Assembly (NCBI GenBank): GCA_963082975.1
Contig: OY720348.1
Coordinates: forward strand, 59,805,461-59,869,460
Direction of reading: 5' to 3'
Length of the DNA stretch: 64,000 nucleotides
Origin: Labia minor
Lineage: Eukaryota; Arthropoda; Insecta; Dermaptera; Spongiphoridae
Shown here: positions 1 to 10,959 of the stretch, in pieces
How positions within the stretch are numbered: position 1 is the stretch's first letter
How the letters are laid out: each line of letters starts with the position of its first letter
Position numbers and translations under genes: made by a program
Notes under the pieces: model-generated
What the model was told of the DNA's origin: nothing
The model's input: the letters and a program-made list of their open reading frames with translations, nothing else
Databases searched by the model: none

Positions 1-202
1 TTAATTTTTTAACACTGCAAATCTCACGCGCCAACACGTGACGTGGTGCCATCATCAAAGAGCCAAACATGCGCTGGTTTAATAAATATTATTTATTAAT
101 TTTAATTTATAATTTATAATTAATTAAATTTAATTTAAATATAATATATGTTATTTAATCCAATTCAAATTGCGAGATAGTCGAGTGGAGACACTCCAGC
201 TA
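1..202 (+). mobile_element. HINE-A copy, 3' part only
   Basis: Cut by the window edge. It holds the conserved 3' half of the family: the CACGCGCCAACACGTGACG stretch near 26-43, an AT-rich section, then GCGAGATAGTCGAGTGGAGA and CACTCC. The last ~25 bases form the GAGTG-GAGA-CACTC hairpin. It is nearly identical to the 3' half of the copy ending at 6262. Confidence 0.85.
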
Positions 203-903
203 ATTTATATAGATAATCATCAATTATCAGAGCTATATACATTTAAATGATAATTTCCCCCGATTTAAATATTATTAATTGGACTTTTAATTCTATTTTT
301 TATATACTAAATTTTATCAAGAAAAACATCAAATGTTTGAAATTAAATTCGAATTTAATTTCCACAAATAAAATAATGGAGAAGAAATAAATAAAAAAAT
401 ATAGAACCTATTTTATTATGCCTTTAATCATTTATGTATAAAATGTTTCTAAAACATTTATCCAAAAACTTTTCTAAACTTGATAATTGAATTTGTTATA
501 ATTTCCTAATTCATTAAAAACGGAAATATATAATTAGTCAAATTATACCAGAGGAAAATATAAAAAAAGGAAAGTTCAAATTCCAGGGTATTCCAATTTG
601 TTCTGTTCATAGTTGATTGGTGAAAAATAATACGATATTCTTATGATGATATGATGATGATGATTTATTTATTTTTATATCAATTTTTAACTTTTTTCAA
701 ATTAGAACTATCAACCAACTGAACTCGGCAATAAAAATGAATTATCAATGCACACTTTTGAAAAATATTCGATTTGGAGGAGAGGGAGTTAACGGAGCAG
801 TGAAGGCACATGAAGAAATATACAATTGGGCTGGCAGATACGATATAGTCATAAGTGAAAACAAATTTATAAATTCCTAAAACAATACCTGTCGTCTTTA
901 ATT
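203..903. other. AT-rich interspersed DNA, no gene seen
   Basis: No coding signal, RNA gene or terminal repeats recognised. A short imperfect GAT repeat lies at about 643-663. A 99-codon minus-strand frame crosses from here into the LINE tail next door; only its first codons, inside the (TTC)n tail, have an explanation. Confidence 0.5.
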
Positions 904-1040
904 GCCAAATTCTTCTTCTTCTTCTTCTTCTTCTTAGAATTTGTCCCTTGCGAGGTCTGCTTCTTTGGACAGCATCCACATCTGTGATGTGAACTCGAAG
1001 AATACCTTCAGCCGACTTTTCACGGAGAGATCCACCTGGG
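904..1040 (-). pseudogene. LINE 3' end fragment with (AAG)n tail
   Basis: Read on the minus strand, about 35 codons end at a stop (936-934) and are followed at once by a run of AAG repeats (911-933 as TTC on the plus strand). The same layout, a short coding end, a stop and then AAGAAGAAG, occurs in the plus-strand LINE at 10946-10968 and at 51310-51322. I take it as the 5'-truncated end of a non-LTR retrotransposon; the clade is not assigned. Confidence 0.55.
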
Positions 1041-1098
1041 GAACAATTTTTATTTAAAAATTTTTCTCTTGTTGGTCTTAAACACTAGACTCTTGCTA

Positions 1099-1331
1099 TA
1101 GTCGGGGAGGTAAGAGTTGGTGCATGTGCGATGGGGATCAGGAGGGGGTTTTAAATTACTAATACAAAAAACAACACAGATTTAAAACTAACTAGCACGA
1201 CCCACCAAACAGAAAAACAAACAATAAAGTAGCGTGGTGTGGTTTTGTACGAATGTTAGGGGCAAGCGCGGGAACTGCTTGACCGAGGGTGGGGGTCGAC
1301 CGTGCACCAACTCTTACCTCCTCGACTCTTG
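1099..1331. repeat. Inverted-repeat element (MITE-like)
   Basis: About 40 bases around GAGGTAAGAGTTGGTGCA at 1099-1142 recur inverted at 1290-1331 (TGCACCAACTCTTACCTC), separated by ~150 bases. It is GC-richer than its surroundings. Target duplication and outer limits are unclear, so the superfamily is not assigned. Confidence 0.5.
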
Positions 1332-1339
1332 TTGGATGC

Positions 1340-2172
1340 ACTACCTGTTAAACAATCCTGCTCTCCCTTTAATTAACAATTTGGATCAATTAAATTTATC
1401 TAATTATTATATAATGTTTACATTTAATTAATTTATTGTAGTAAAATTTAAACAATTAAAAAAAAATTTCATTTTTGTATGTACAAAAAAATTCAATATT
1501 CTTAGAGATATTTGATTTGATAAGCAAAAAATAAATAAAATAAATTGGTGGACTCAATGTTCGATTATAATATACAAAACCTAAAAGATATATATATATA
1601 TATATATAGCTCAGATTAAACATTATATATAGACTATGTCAATATAACATCATATTATATTTAAAAATGAATATTGGTATAAAAGTATTACAGGATAAAA
1701 GATAGAATAGAGTAGCGCTTCTATTGTTTAAATATTATAGATTTTAATTAACATTGCTATATAATTAATTTTACAATTAAGTCTTTTTAAATAAAACATT
1801 TGTATTATTAAATAAAAATAGATCTATTTATTTAACCTGCAATGATAGATATTTTCAAATGTTATCATTATCATGACATGAATTAATTATTATTTATAAT
1901 GACAGTTTCATATTTTTTTTGTTTTATTTTGAGTACAAATTTCAAAAGCTCTAAATATAATTTGGAATTTATTAACAAATAATATAATTTGACTTAATAT
2001 AATAATATTATTAAAATAAATCTATTTGATTTATTTATATTAAATATTTAATTTAAATAAAATTACTATATGTGTGTTTATAATTTATGTTAATCTATTT
2101 TAAGAATTATTATAATATATATATATATATATAATAATTTATTGTCAAAAAGAATAAATATATATATATATA
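1340..2172. other. AT-rich DNA with (TA)n tracts, no gene seen
   Basis: Very low GC, with (TA)n runs at about 1590-1608, 2117-2132 and 2157-2171. Nothing coding was seen. The last (TA)n tract directly borders the 3' end of the Helitron that follows. Confidence 0.5.
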
Positions 2173-3368
2173 CTAGCTGCTCAGAGCTCCTTCGTCGCTC
2201 TTCACATCTAGACGGGGACTCCGCCCCCTGTACCCCCCGAGTGTCCCTGTTCTGAGCTATAACCATCTAACTCCTAACCTGCTCCATCTCTCTCACGTTC
2301 ATTCCTACATTGTCCACCCTGTTCACAATTGGTCTTCCACACAGACGTTTTCCAATCGAACTTCCCACCAATATATTTTTCCTCTCCCATTCTAGCCATG
2401 TGCCCTACCGATCCCAGCCTTCTCTATTTTATGACCTATATCTAGAGATGCATAGAGGTCATGCAATTCCTTGTTATGCAGTCTCCGCCATTCCCCGGTG
2501 TCCTCATCTTTCTTTGGTCCATAAATGCTGGGAAGAATCCTATTCTCAAATACTCTGAATCTATTCTCATCTCCCAGGGTTATAGACCATGCCTCCCACC
2601 CATATAATACAATTAATAATTTAATAATTTTGATCCCCTTTGATAATAATTTCCAGATTGCAACCTCGATTTAAATTCTTTGCAAATATTATTCTCTCTG
2701 ATACTAATTATTTTGTCTTATCACTATTAATTTCAAACCCCATCAATTTTCCTGCCTCGATTAATTTTTTTATGCTACTTTAAATGTTATTAATTTATTT
2801 AAAAAAAATCAAAGTAAACAAAATAAAAATAAAATATAAAATTAGCATAACACTAAACTACTATAAAAATAATATTAAAAAATATATTATATCTTAAAAT
2901 CTTACGTGAAAATCCAATTATGAGATCAAATTTTCTTAATTAAAATAATTTACTCACATAATCTTAAAAATTAATAGTATTAAATTATAGCCGTAATGTG
3001 AATGTTTTCAAAGTTTAAAAGGCCAATAAGATCAATTGAGATATTGTAAATATCAATAGATATATAAAAAGATTTTTATCTGCACATTGCTCAGAATTTA
3101 AATTACCGCTAAATTATCGCCACCAGCGCCTCTATGATCTAGTATGGTAACTAAACTGGTAATGGTAACTAAACTATTATATTCTTTATAATTTTTTTAA
3201 AATTTTTCTAATTCAAAAATCGAAAATCGGGCTTCGAGGTCTGGTGGCCAGCCCCTTTGTGCTTCCGTGTAAAAAATTCCAGGTCCCTGCGTGCGATAGA
3301 TTTGGCTGGAGAGCTCGGTCAGACAGACAGACTGACAGACACATTACACTTGCTTTTATTATTATAGA
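2173..3368 (-). mobile_element. Helitron H1 (non-autonomous), minus strand
   Basis: On the minus strand it begins TCTATAATAATAAAAGC followed by GTCT repeats (plus 3300-3368) and ends with a GAGC-type hairpin and GAGCAGCTAG at plus 2173-2205. The base outside the 5' end is A and outside the 3' end is T, as Helitrons require (A|TC...CTRR|T). About 1196 bp. No Rep/helicase coding seen, so it depends on an autonomous partner. It carries a LINE coding fragment near its 3' end. A GCGCTGGTGGCGATAA block at 3108-3130 is shared with Helitron H2. Confidence 0.85.
2280..2620 (-). pseudogene. LINE reverse transcriptase C-terminal relic inside Helitron H1
   Basis: Minus-strand translation gives the region seen in many insect LINEs just after the polymerase core: an EAWS-type motif, RVFENRILPSIYGPKKDE, then GEWRRLHNKELHDLY. 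The plus-strand LINE at 30105-30392 shows the same series. Stops and frame changes make it a relic. Because it lies between the Helitron ends, it was either captured by the Helitron or inserted into it. Homology may run on to about 2780. Confidence 0.75.
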
Positions 3369-3554
3369 TATATAAAGTTTTGTGATTTAAGAATATTAAG
3401 AATGTGAAATTATAATTTTAAAAGAATATTAATGATTATTGATTGTAGTATTAAGAAGTCTTAATTGCTTTTAAATAAAGTATTAAAAAGAAATTACTTA
3501 TTGATTGAATAAGACTTTCACGCGGTTCTATTTTGAAAAGTAATTTAAAAATAA
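3369..3554. other. AT-rich spacer
   Basis: No feature recognised between Helitron H1 and the repeat beginning near 3555. Confidence 0.4.
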
Positions 3555-3900
3555 AAATAAGGGTAATTGTCCAGATTAGTTGTCATGTCATGAATTTGGA
3601 TAATATTTTACCAGTGGATTCCTTTGTTAATTCCAAAGAAACTTTCCTTATCAATTTTACCGCGTCACTTCTAGTTTACAGGATAAAAAGTCTAAAGTGC
3701 AGCCATTAAGTAATGTTTTATTGAAAAATTCATTCACTTATTCACTAATTTTCAGTTTTTTTCGGTTCGGTTTGGATATAGGAAAATTATTTAATTAATT
3801 TAATTTTTTAATTTTGCTAGATCCAATCCGAACTGAACCCTCCCCCTCCCCGAAAATTTGTGGAGCCCTCTGCTGGTCAAATGAATAAAACATGTTAAAA
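3555..3900 (+). repeat. Relative of the 31.7 kb foldback element, one arm
   Basis: Begins AAGGGTAATTGTCCAG like the arm end at 32119, then has the shared blocks CCAGTGGATTCCTTTGTTAA (3612-3631) and CTTCTAGTTTAC. Near 3863 it carries GAGCCCTCTGCTGG, matching the centre of the 31.7 kb element (GAAGCCCTCTACTGC). No second arm is visible, so this is a half copy or a decayed member. Confidence 0.55.
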
Positions 3901-4518
3901 GCTACCGACAAATATTGTATAAGGAAAGTACAATTGAAAACCTTTAACGTACTAATCTATATATCTCTCTCTATATATATATATTTCTCAATAAATAATA
4001 AATAACATAAAATCCTAAAACACATATCTAATTCAACACAAGACATTTACTGATTAAAACAATTTTTTTATAAAATGAATATGATATAAACCATTTTTAA
4101 ACAATAAAACGATATCGCTATTGTAAGTTGTATCTATTGTTAGTATTTAAAAGGAGCTAAAAAATAAATAATATAAAAACTTTTGAGAGATATAAATTAT
4201 ATAAACTTTATGCAAATAAAAAAAAAACATTCGTAAATAAAAAGAAAATCATAACAAACTAACATTGCACAAAGGATTTTAGAATTTGTGATGTCCTAAT
4301 ATTAAATTAAATAACAAATAAATTTAATCATTAATTGAACAAGAGATAAATAGAATTTTATAAATGTGATTGAAGCAATATCAAAGATCATAAACGGGAA
4401 TTAGAAGAAAAAAAGAATGAGGTTATGTTTCTATTTTTTTAAATATTTTCTTTCATTTAATGAAAGGCCACTGTATTTATTTTCAATCCTTTGTGCAATA
4501 TATAAGTACATTTATTTT
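3901..4518. other. AT-rich DNA, no gene seen
   Basis: Nothing supported beyond a (CT)/(TA) microsatellite at about 3963-3983. Confidence 0.45.
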
Positions 4519-4577
4519 AATAATAATAATAATAATAATAATTATTATTATTATTATTATTACTATTATTATTATTT
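4519..4577. repeat. (AAT)n/(ATT)n compound microsatellite
   Basis: TAA repeats switch to TTA repeats midway, making a palindromic tract directly upstream of the SINE. Confidence 0.9.
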
Positions 4578-4578
4578 A

Positions 4579-4870
4579 AGGCGCCACATGGGGAGAGGCT
4601 AGCGTCGCTGTCTCACATTCTCGTGGTCCCGGGTTCACGTCCCGGGCCTGGTACGGAATTTTCTTTAGCTGGGGTCTATGGAACGGAGTCAACCCAGCCT
4701 CCGGGATCAACATTGGGAAGCTACTTGATAAAAAATAGCGCCTCCGATCAAGAAAATCAAGGTAAAGGTTGATAGGTCCCGTTGTACTGATCATAGGAAA
4801 CCTAATTGATAGAACCGACTTGATAGGCGTTGTCCTTGCGTAGGACGTACAAAAGTCATAGGTATTTTTT
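4579..4870 (+). mobile_element. tRNA-derived SINE, copy 1
   Basis: The head has RNA polymerase III signals: a box A-like stretch at about 4597-4608 (GGCTAGCGTCGC) and a clear box B (GGGTTCACGTCCC) at 4630-4642. The body carries GGAACGGAGTCAACCCAGCC and, near the end, a GTACAAAAGTCATAGGTA stretch followed by T-rich sequence. The copy at 33781-34033 aligns over the full length, which defines a family. It probably relied on a LINE for mobility; no partner is proven here. Confidence 0.85.
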
Positions 4871-4879
4871 TTAATTATT

Positions 4880-5640
4880 ATTATTATTTTAAATTAGTTT
4901 ATTAGCACTTCATTGGAGCCTTAAATCTTGATACTAGGTCAAAAAATATTTCTTCTATTTACTTCCTCGTCCATTTCAACTTTTCCGGGACATCGCCATT
5001 TATTGATTTGAACGCAATTGTTTTATGTATCTAATTGCGCGAGGATATTACCCAGACTTATTTTGCAAGTTGCAGTTCTTTCTAAAGTATGGTTCTTCTT
5101 TGTTCCCGTTGATTAATCGGCTCGATCGAAGCATTTTCTTAATTCACGAAATCCCTTCCTGGCTCGAGAACCCTTAAATGAACTTTTACCAAATGTTAGT
5201 CTCGTTGAGTCTCATCGTTTTCGTAACGCCCCGTATAAACCTTGAAATTTCCTGGTCGTTAAGATCGAATTTCTTGATATAAATCACCAACATCGATATC
5301 TTTTTGGTTGTCGTTTTTCTTTGGCAAAAATTCTTCGAGGTGTTGGCATTTTGTTTCTATTCACTTTACTATCAATTCATGAAGTTTTCTGATTTTAAGT
5401 ATAGAAGGAAAAGAGAGAGTGAGAGAGATTGATAGGAAGATGGAATCGAATGATGAGGTGGGGGCGATTTCTACTCACGGAATCTTTGTTCAAAACTTAT
5501 TAAATAGCGGGTGAAAATAAAAAAAAAAAAAAATGATAGAAAAGAAAATCAAGAAAAAAGTTTTATATAAATGACTAATTTTTTTTCATATATCGAGTAG
5601 TTAGAATAATTTATAACTAGAGAGCACACAAAAAAAGGCT
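4880..5640. other. Less AT-rich unassigned region
   Basis: About 4960-5400 is visibly richer in GC than its surroundings and has CG-containing words (CTCGATCGAAG, GTAACGCCCCG). I could not find a long frame or a known domain on either strand. It may be a decayed coding segment of an unrecognised transposon, or host noncoding sequence. Confidence 0.4.
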
Positions 5641-5647
5641 AATTTTT

Positions 5648-6262
5648 ACTATCGCGTAAGAGATAGTATTGCGATCACGAAAATTTCCGATGTTGAGATT
5701 TTGATGTTTTTATACGTTTTAAAGGTTCCTGGATCATTTTCACTAAGGTTGATAAAAATGTCTGTCTGTGTGTGTGTCTGTCTGTGTGTGTGTGTGTGTG
5801 TATGTAACCAAGATTACGCAAAAACGGTTTGAGCTAGAATGATGAAATTTGGTATATGAGCATTATTCAAAATTCGTAGTTTTCTATGGACTTTTTAGAA
5901 ATGTAGCTCATCCGGAAGAAGGTCATTACTTACAACGTTTTGATTTTTTTTCCTCTAAAGTGACCGTAAAAATAAAGATATATGTTTGATAATTTTTCAC
6001 GTGATTAATAATTGTATAAAACTGCTATATATAGAATTCCAGCCTGATTGGCTCGCTGAAATTACCAGAATTAATTTTTTGACACTGCAAATCTTACGCG
6101 CCAACACGTGACGTGGTGCCATCAACAAAAAGCCAAACATGCGCTGGTTTAATATTTATTATATTTATTATATATAATTAATTAAATTTAATTTAAATAT
6201 AATATATTATGTTATTTAATCCAATTCAAATTGCGAGATAGTCCAGTGGAGACACTCCAGCT
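5648..6262 (+). mobile_element. HINE-A reference copy (~615 bp)
   Basis: Nearly complete copy. In order: a 5' end ACTATC-GCG with an AGAGATAGT partner forming a hairpin; the AAAATTTCCGATG block; a GTCTGT/GT microsatellite (5761-5802); the GATGAAATTTGGTATAT block (5841-5857); CTAAAGTGACCGTAAA; ACTGCTATATATAG; the CACGCGCCAACACGTGACG block; an AT-rich stretch; then the subterminal inverse of the 5' end and a GTGGAGACAC hairpin. No coding capacity. The plan matches Helentron-derived non-autonomous elements: 5' terminus repeated inverted just inside the 3' end, a 3' hairpin, and no CTRR. Confidence 0.8.
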
Positions 6263-7397
6263 AATTTTTTAAAAAAAGCAAGTTTTTATACTGTAGTTTT
6301 GAGGACTTTGTCTTAAAGACTGATGAAAAGAATAAATTCTTCTAAACTATAGTCCTTTAATATAAATTAAAAATATATTGTTTGTAAATCGTAACAAGAG
6401 TAATAAAAAATAGATTGTCGATAGAGTTTTTTATTGACACAAGACCAAATCATGGATAAGACCAAATGTATAAGCAGGTTTAAACTAAATAATATATAAG
6501 CTGAATATTGCAGCTTTCAATTTTTTGTGTTAATGGCTGGGTTGGTTCTCAAACTTTACTGCTGTCTGGTGTTGAATCATATCAACTATATGAAATTTTC
6601 GCGAAAATCCACTTCTCTACTCCCTATCTATTACTTCGACTCTTTATTAATATAATATTTTTAATTTCTAAAGGAAATTCAAAATTATATTTACTTAAAA
6701 TGTCAAATTGCAAAAGTTAGATAGTTTATGAATTTGCAAAAAAAATTGCAAAAAATGCAAAAAAAATCTAAAAAAATTGCGAAAAGTGGCAAAAATGCTA
6801 GAAAAAAGGAGATTTTTTTTAAAAAGGCGCGGGATGCTAAAAAAGTCAAAACAGGCGAAAAAGGCGTATTTAAAATCTACCAGTGTGTTTGATTTTTATA
6901 GATCGGTGGAGATCTATAAAAAAATCTTGAAAAGGCTTTTTTTACGCTCTTTATTTATAACTAAGTCATTATAAATTAAAAAATTGAATATAGTATATAA
7001 TAAAATATACATTATATATATTAAAACAACATTGTATTAAAGAAATGTTTATTTATAATATTTTCAAAATTAAAATTTACATAAAAATGAAAAGAAATTT
7101 TGGAAGTTTATATAAAAATAAAAATAAAAACAAAACATTCTATCTATTCTTTTTTTAATTCAAATCCTAAATCCAAACCAAAAAAGTATGAAATAAGATA
7201 ATTATTTGAAGAGAAGATGAACTATTATGCATAGTTTCTATTAAAGTTTCCACTTAGTACAGTCCACTGAATTATTTCATTTCATACTTTTTAATGAGAG
7301 AATCAAACTTTGTGAAGATTGATCTTTCGCTGACATTTTTTAGAAAGTATTATTTAAGGAAATTTATTAACATTTGAATGTTGAATTTTGAATTATA
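6263..7397. other. AT-rich DNA, no gene seen
   Basis: A short imperfect run of (G)CAAAAA words lies at 6735-6800. The 70- and 65-codon frames here are lysine/leucine-rich products of base composition. Confidence 0.45.
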
Positions 7398-7399
7398 TA

Positions 7400-7800
7400 C
7401 AATCAACGCTCTATATAAGCAATTCATTTCAACCAATTTCAATAAAAAAATTTCTTATTGGGAAAAGTTGTTTATATTGAAAATTTGTAATTAAAGCACA
7501 AAAATATGAATTAATTGATTAATTAATTAAAGAAACTAAGATAAATTCGAGTAACTATTCTAATTAACAGAATTTAACTTCAATACTGACAGCACAAAAC
7601 ACAATCATATATCAATAACAGGATTTTTTACAATTTGAGGTTATGTTGTTGTAAACAGCTGTCAATTCAAATATTTAACTTTGAAAAAATACACAAGTTG
7701 CTTTTTCAGAACAGTTGAACTAGAAAAAAAGTTACTTGTATAGAGGTTGCTTATATAGCATGTGGCTTATATAGTGGTTGCTTATATAGAGCATTCACTA
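7400..7800. mobile_element. TA-flanked MITE, family T (401 bp)
   Basis: Left end AATCAACGCTCTATATAAGC and right end GCTTATATAGAGCATTCACT are inverted copies of one another, with TA on both outer sides (7398-7399 and 7801-7802). The consensus end in this window is CAGTGAACGCTCTATATAAG. Extra copies of the terminal words (GGTTGCTTATATAG) lie inside the right end. Ends and TA target fit the pogo/Tigger-like branch of Tc1/mariner. No transposase is encoded. Confidence 0.8.
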
Positions 7801-7802
7801 TA

Positions 7803-8716
7803 TTGCATAGATATGGCATAACACTCCAAAAAATAATTTAATTCCTTATACCAAAGAGTTGCCTTCACAAACTTCGATAAAAATATTTCTCTTATTTAGT
7901 AGATATCATAGATATCATAGAAGGGGTATAAAAAGAATCAATGATTATGAACATGGTAGGTACAAAAAAACCAAGTTGGAATCGAGTGACACAATTGGAA
8001 TGAATAATTTACAAAGGTCGCCAAAGTTATCGAATAGCTCCATATGGGTTTTGGTGAGCCAATCGAAATAAATCCTTTGCCCCACTCGAAACAATCCCCC
8101 AAAGACGCCATTTCTCGAAAGTTAACTTATTTAATAATTGGTGTAATCCGATCCTTTTCAAGGGTGGGCCAAAGGGGATGAAACGACGTGGGACTGACAA
8201 GAAGAGACCAAGAAAAGCACTGCGACAAATATAAAACAACCCCATTCCCCCTCCCTCCACTCTTACACATACACAATCTCTCTCTCTCTCTCTACTTCTA
8301 TATAATCTCGTACAATAAATCAAATTTATAAGGAAATATTATTTTAATTGAAGTTACGCATGCATGAGTACGCCGTGTAATAAATGTCCGTTTATTAAAT
8401 GGTTCAACACAATCAGATTTTCAAAGGGATTTAATGAAATTCTATTATACCATTTTGGGGGATCTCGCTTTTTTTAATGTTTTTATGAGCTGCGTTCTAA
8501 AATAGTATAAATAAATTAATAAATAAAACTCATACTATATATATATATATGTATATAAATATTAATTTAATTTAATTATAGCATGAAAAATATCGCTTAA
8601 TATAACAAATACCAACCAAGAGCTGCTAATTAATACATGAAATATACATGTAATATCTTCTAAAAAATCTCAAATGACTAATGAAGACAACTATATTTTT
8701 GAACATTAAAAAAATA
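7803..8716. other. Unassigned spacer with a (CT)n tract
   Basis: The stretch at 8060-8270 has more GC than average, and a (TC)n run lies at 8276-8293. The 98-codon minus-strand frame here runs through that repeat and shows no domain. Confidence 0.4.
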
Positions 8717-9252
8717 AGCTGGAGTGTCTCCACTCGACTATCTCGAAATTTGAATTGGATAAAATAACATAAATTATATTTAAATTAAATTTAATTAATT
8801 ATAAATTATAAATTAAAATTAATAAATAATATTTATTAAACCAGCGCATTGTTTGACTCTTTGTTGATGGCACCCGATTACGTGTTGGCGCGTGATTTGC
8901 AGCGTTAAAAAATTAATTCCGGTATTTTCAAGCTGAAATTCTATATATAGCAGTTTTATACAATTTTTAATTATTGGAAAAACAATCAAACATATATCTT
9001 GACCCACTTCCGGACATTTTTCAAAAGTTGATAGAAAACTACGAATTTTGAATAATGCCCGTGTACCAAATTTCATTATTCTAGCTCAAACCGTTTTTGC
9101 GTAATGTTGTCAACATACACACACAAACACACACAAAGACATTTTTCTCAACCTTAGTGAAAATGATTCAGAAACCTACAAAACGTATAAAAACATCAAA
9201 ATCTCGACATCGAAAATTTTCGTGATCGCAATACTATCTCTGGCGAGATAGT
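8717..9252 (-). mobile_element. HINE-A copy
   Basis: Reads from the 3' hairpin (AGCTGGAGTGTCTCCACTCG) to the 5' end (GGCGAGATAGT). The body has lost part of the CTAAAGTGACCGT block, so it is shorter than the 5648 copy. Confidence 0.85.
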
Positions 9253-9930
9253 AAAAACTTATATATTAACTATGCTCTTTTCATTTAATCTTTTTTATGG
9301 AAGATATTCTATTCAATTTATTTTTCAATTTATAATTATACAAATTAATTAATTTCAATTTTTATTCTAGTATATATATATATATATATATATATTATAT
9401 TTTTTATTATATATTATAGTACATATATATGATCTTAAATGTGATTTACACTCTGTGGTGTAACCTACGCCACTGCCCTTTCCTATCCCCTCTATTCCCT
9501 TTATTTTTTTTTTTTTTTTTTTTTTTGTTAAAATAACTTTACATATAATACAACGAAAATGAACAGGTGGCCAACATGGTCGTTAGCCATTTTATACTTT
9601 AATTAATATAATAATTATAAAAGTGGAGGAATGGTTGGCTTCCTGTTCCACATTTTTATTCTCATTTGTCTAACATAGAAAATGATTTTTAATTCAACCT
9701 CTCCTTTCTGCCGAGTGGAAAAGTTAGTTGAATCTCATTCTGCCTCCTTTAAAAAAATGAAAAAAAATGGTATTTATTTATTCAAATTTAAATTTGATTA
9801 CTATATATAAATAGAATTAAAATATCATTAATAAAATAAAACGTGGTTTAATATAAAAATAATATAAATTTGGTATCACACAAGATGATCATCGATTCGA
9901 TTACTGTAGTAATGAATTAAATTTCATTAC

Positions 9931-9961
<31 letters not shown>

Positions 9962-10360
9962 ATAAATAGTAAATCAATATGTAAATGTTCGTTTAGGTTT
10001 TCGTGAGAGTTTTTATTATTATGAGAAATTATTTCCGGGTTATTTTGACGGTTGTTTATAAAAATGGGTCTCAATGTTTCGGCGCCCATTTTGGTTTTAG
10101 GAGAGACTGTTTTTTAGTATTTTAAGGAACACAGTCAAATAAAATTCACTAACCAATTAAACTCAAAATCCCAAAATCGACTTTTGGTCATACAGACTAA
10201 TCCCAAAAAAAAATTCCCTTATAATATACGCTCTTGAAAATGGCAGCCAAATGATCATCAGCCTAATCATCTAAGTAATACTTACTTAATACAAGATGAT
10301 AAAATAAATATTCAAATAGATTTGCACTTACAAATATAAAATAAAATTAATTAATATATT
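9253..10360. other. AT-rich DNA with (TA)n and poly-T tracts
   Basis: (TA)n at 9371-9395 and 9937-9962, and a 23-base T run at 9505-9527. No coding or repeat-family match was seen. The 62-codon minus-strand frame at 9901-10089 includes the (TA)n tract as its alternating I-Y residues. Confidence 0.5.
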
Positions 10361-10366
10361 TAGTCC

Positions 10367-10948
10367 TTTAAATACCTGGGTACACAAATTATCCAGAATT
10401 GAGAAAGAAAAAAGGAAATAAGATCAAGAATAGAGCAGGCAAGATAAAAGTTCACTAATATGAGAAAATTCTTCACAAGACCTGAAATTAATCTCACATT
10501 AAGTGACAGAATGTTGAGGTGTTATGTTTTCCCGATTCTTCTCTATGGCTGTGAGGCTTGGACGTTAGATGCTTTTCTTGAGAAAACAATTGAGGCTTTT
10601 GAAATGTATCTATACCGAAGAATTCTGAAAACTCCATGGTCCAAGAAGGTTTCGAACATAGAAGTCCTCACCCGCATGAAGAAGACAACCGAAATCCTTT
10701 TAACGATCAAGAAAAGAAAAATCCAATATTTGGGTCATATCATGCGTGGCGAGAAATATGAAATTCTTCACCTTATTATCGAGGGGAAGATTGAGGGGAT
10801 GAGATCGGTGGGTAGGCGCCAGAACTCATGGCTTGGAGATCTTCGTAGATAGTTTGGGTGCTCATCAATTGACTTCTTTAGAGCTGTTATTTCCAAAAGA
10901 TCTCTTGCCATATGGATCACTAACCTCTATAGGGAGAAAGCGTCTTAA
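10367..10948 (+). pseudogene. LINE reverse transcriptase C-terminal fragment
   Basis: Begins with a FKYLGTQI motif (10367), then MRKFFT, LLYGCEAWTLDAFLEKTIEA, YRRILKTPW, KRRKIQYLGHI-type and GKIEGMRSVGRRQNSW motifs, the usual series at the C-terminal end of many insect LINE polymerases. A 130-codon frame (10460-10852) ends at TAG (10850-10852) where relatives have a tryptophan; the same frame then runs on to a true end at TAA 10946-10948, followed by AAGAAGAAGAAG. Upstream frames are broken. Despite the stop it is one of the best preserved LINE pieces here. Confidence 0.85.
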
Positions 10949-10959
10949 GAAGAAGAAGA

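Noticed and set aside
680..979. 99-codon minus-strand frame as a gene
   Set aside because: Its N-terminal Arg run is the (TTC)n tail of a LINE, and the rest is AT-rich spacer with no motif.
1234..1431. 65-codon plus-strand frame as a gene
   Set aside because: It spans one arm of the 1099-1331 inverted repeat and then AT-rich DNA; no domain.
2173..2205. CTRR end as evidence that HINE-A is also a canonical Helitron
   Set aside because: HINE-A copies end in CCAGCTAA, CCAGCTTA or CCAGATTT, so CTRR is not conserved; the Helentron-like plan fits better.
2310..2558. 82-codon plus-strand frame
   Set aside because: It is the antisense shadow of the LINE relic inside Helitron H1.
4585..4660. Functional tRNA gene
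   Set aside because: Box A and B are present, but the body continues into a SINE shared with 33.8 kb and lacks a proper acceptor stem.
8027..8323. 98-codon minus-strand frame
   Set aside because: Starts in a (CT)n repeat, giving an RERERE run, and shows no recognisable domain.
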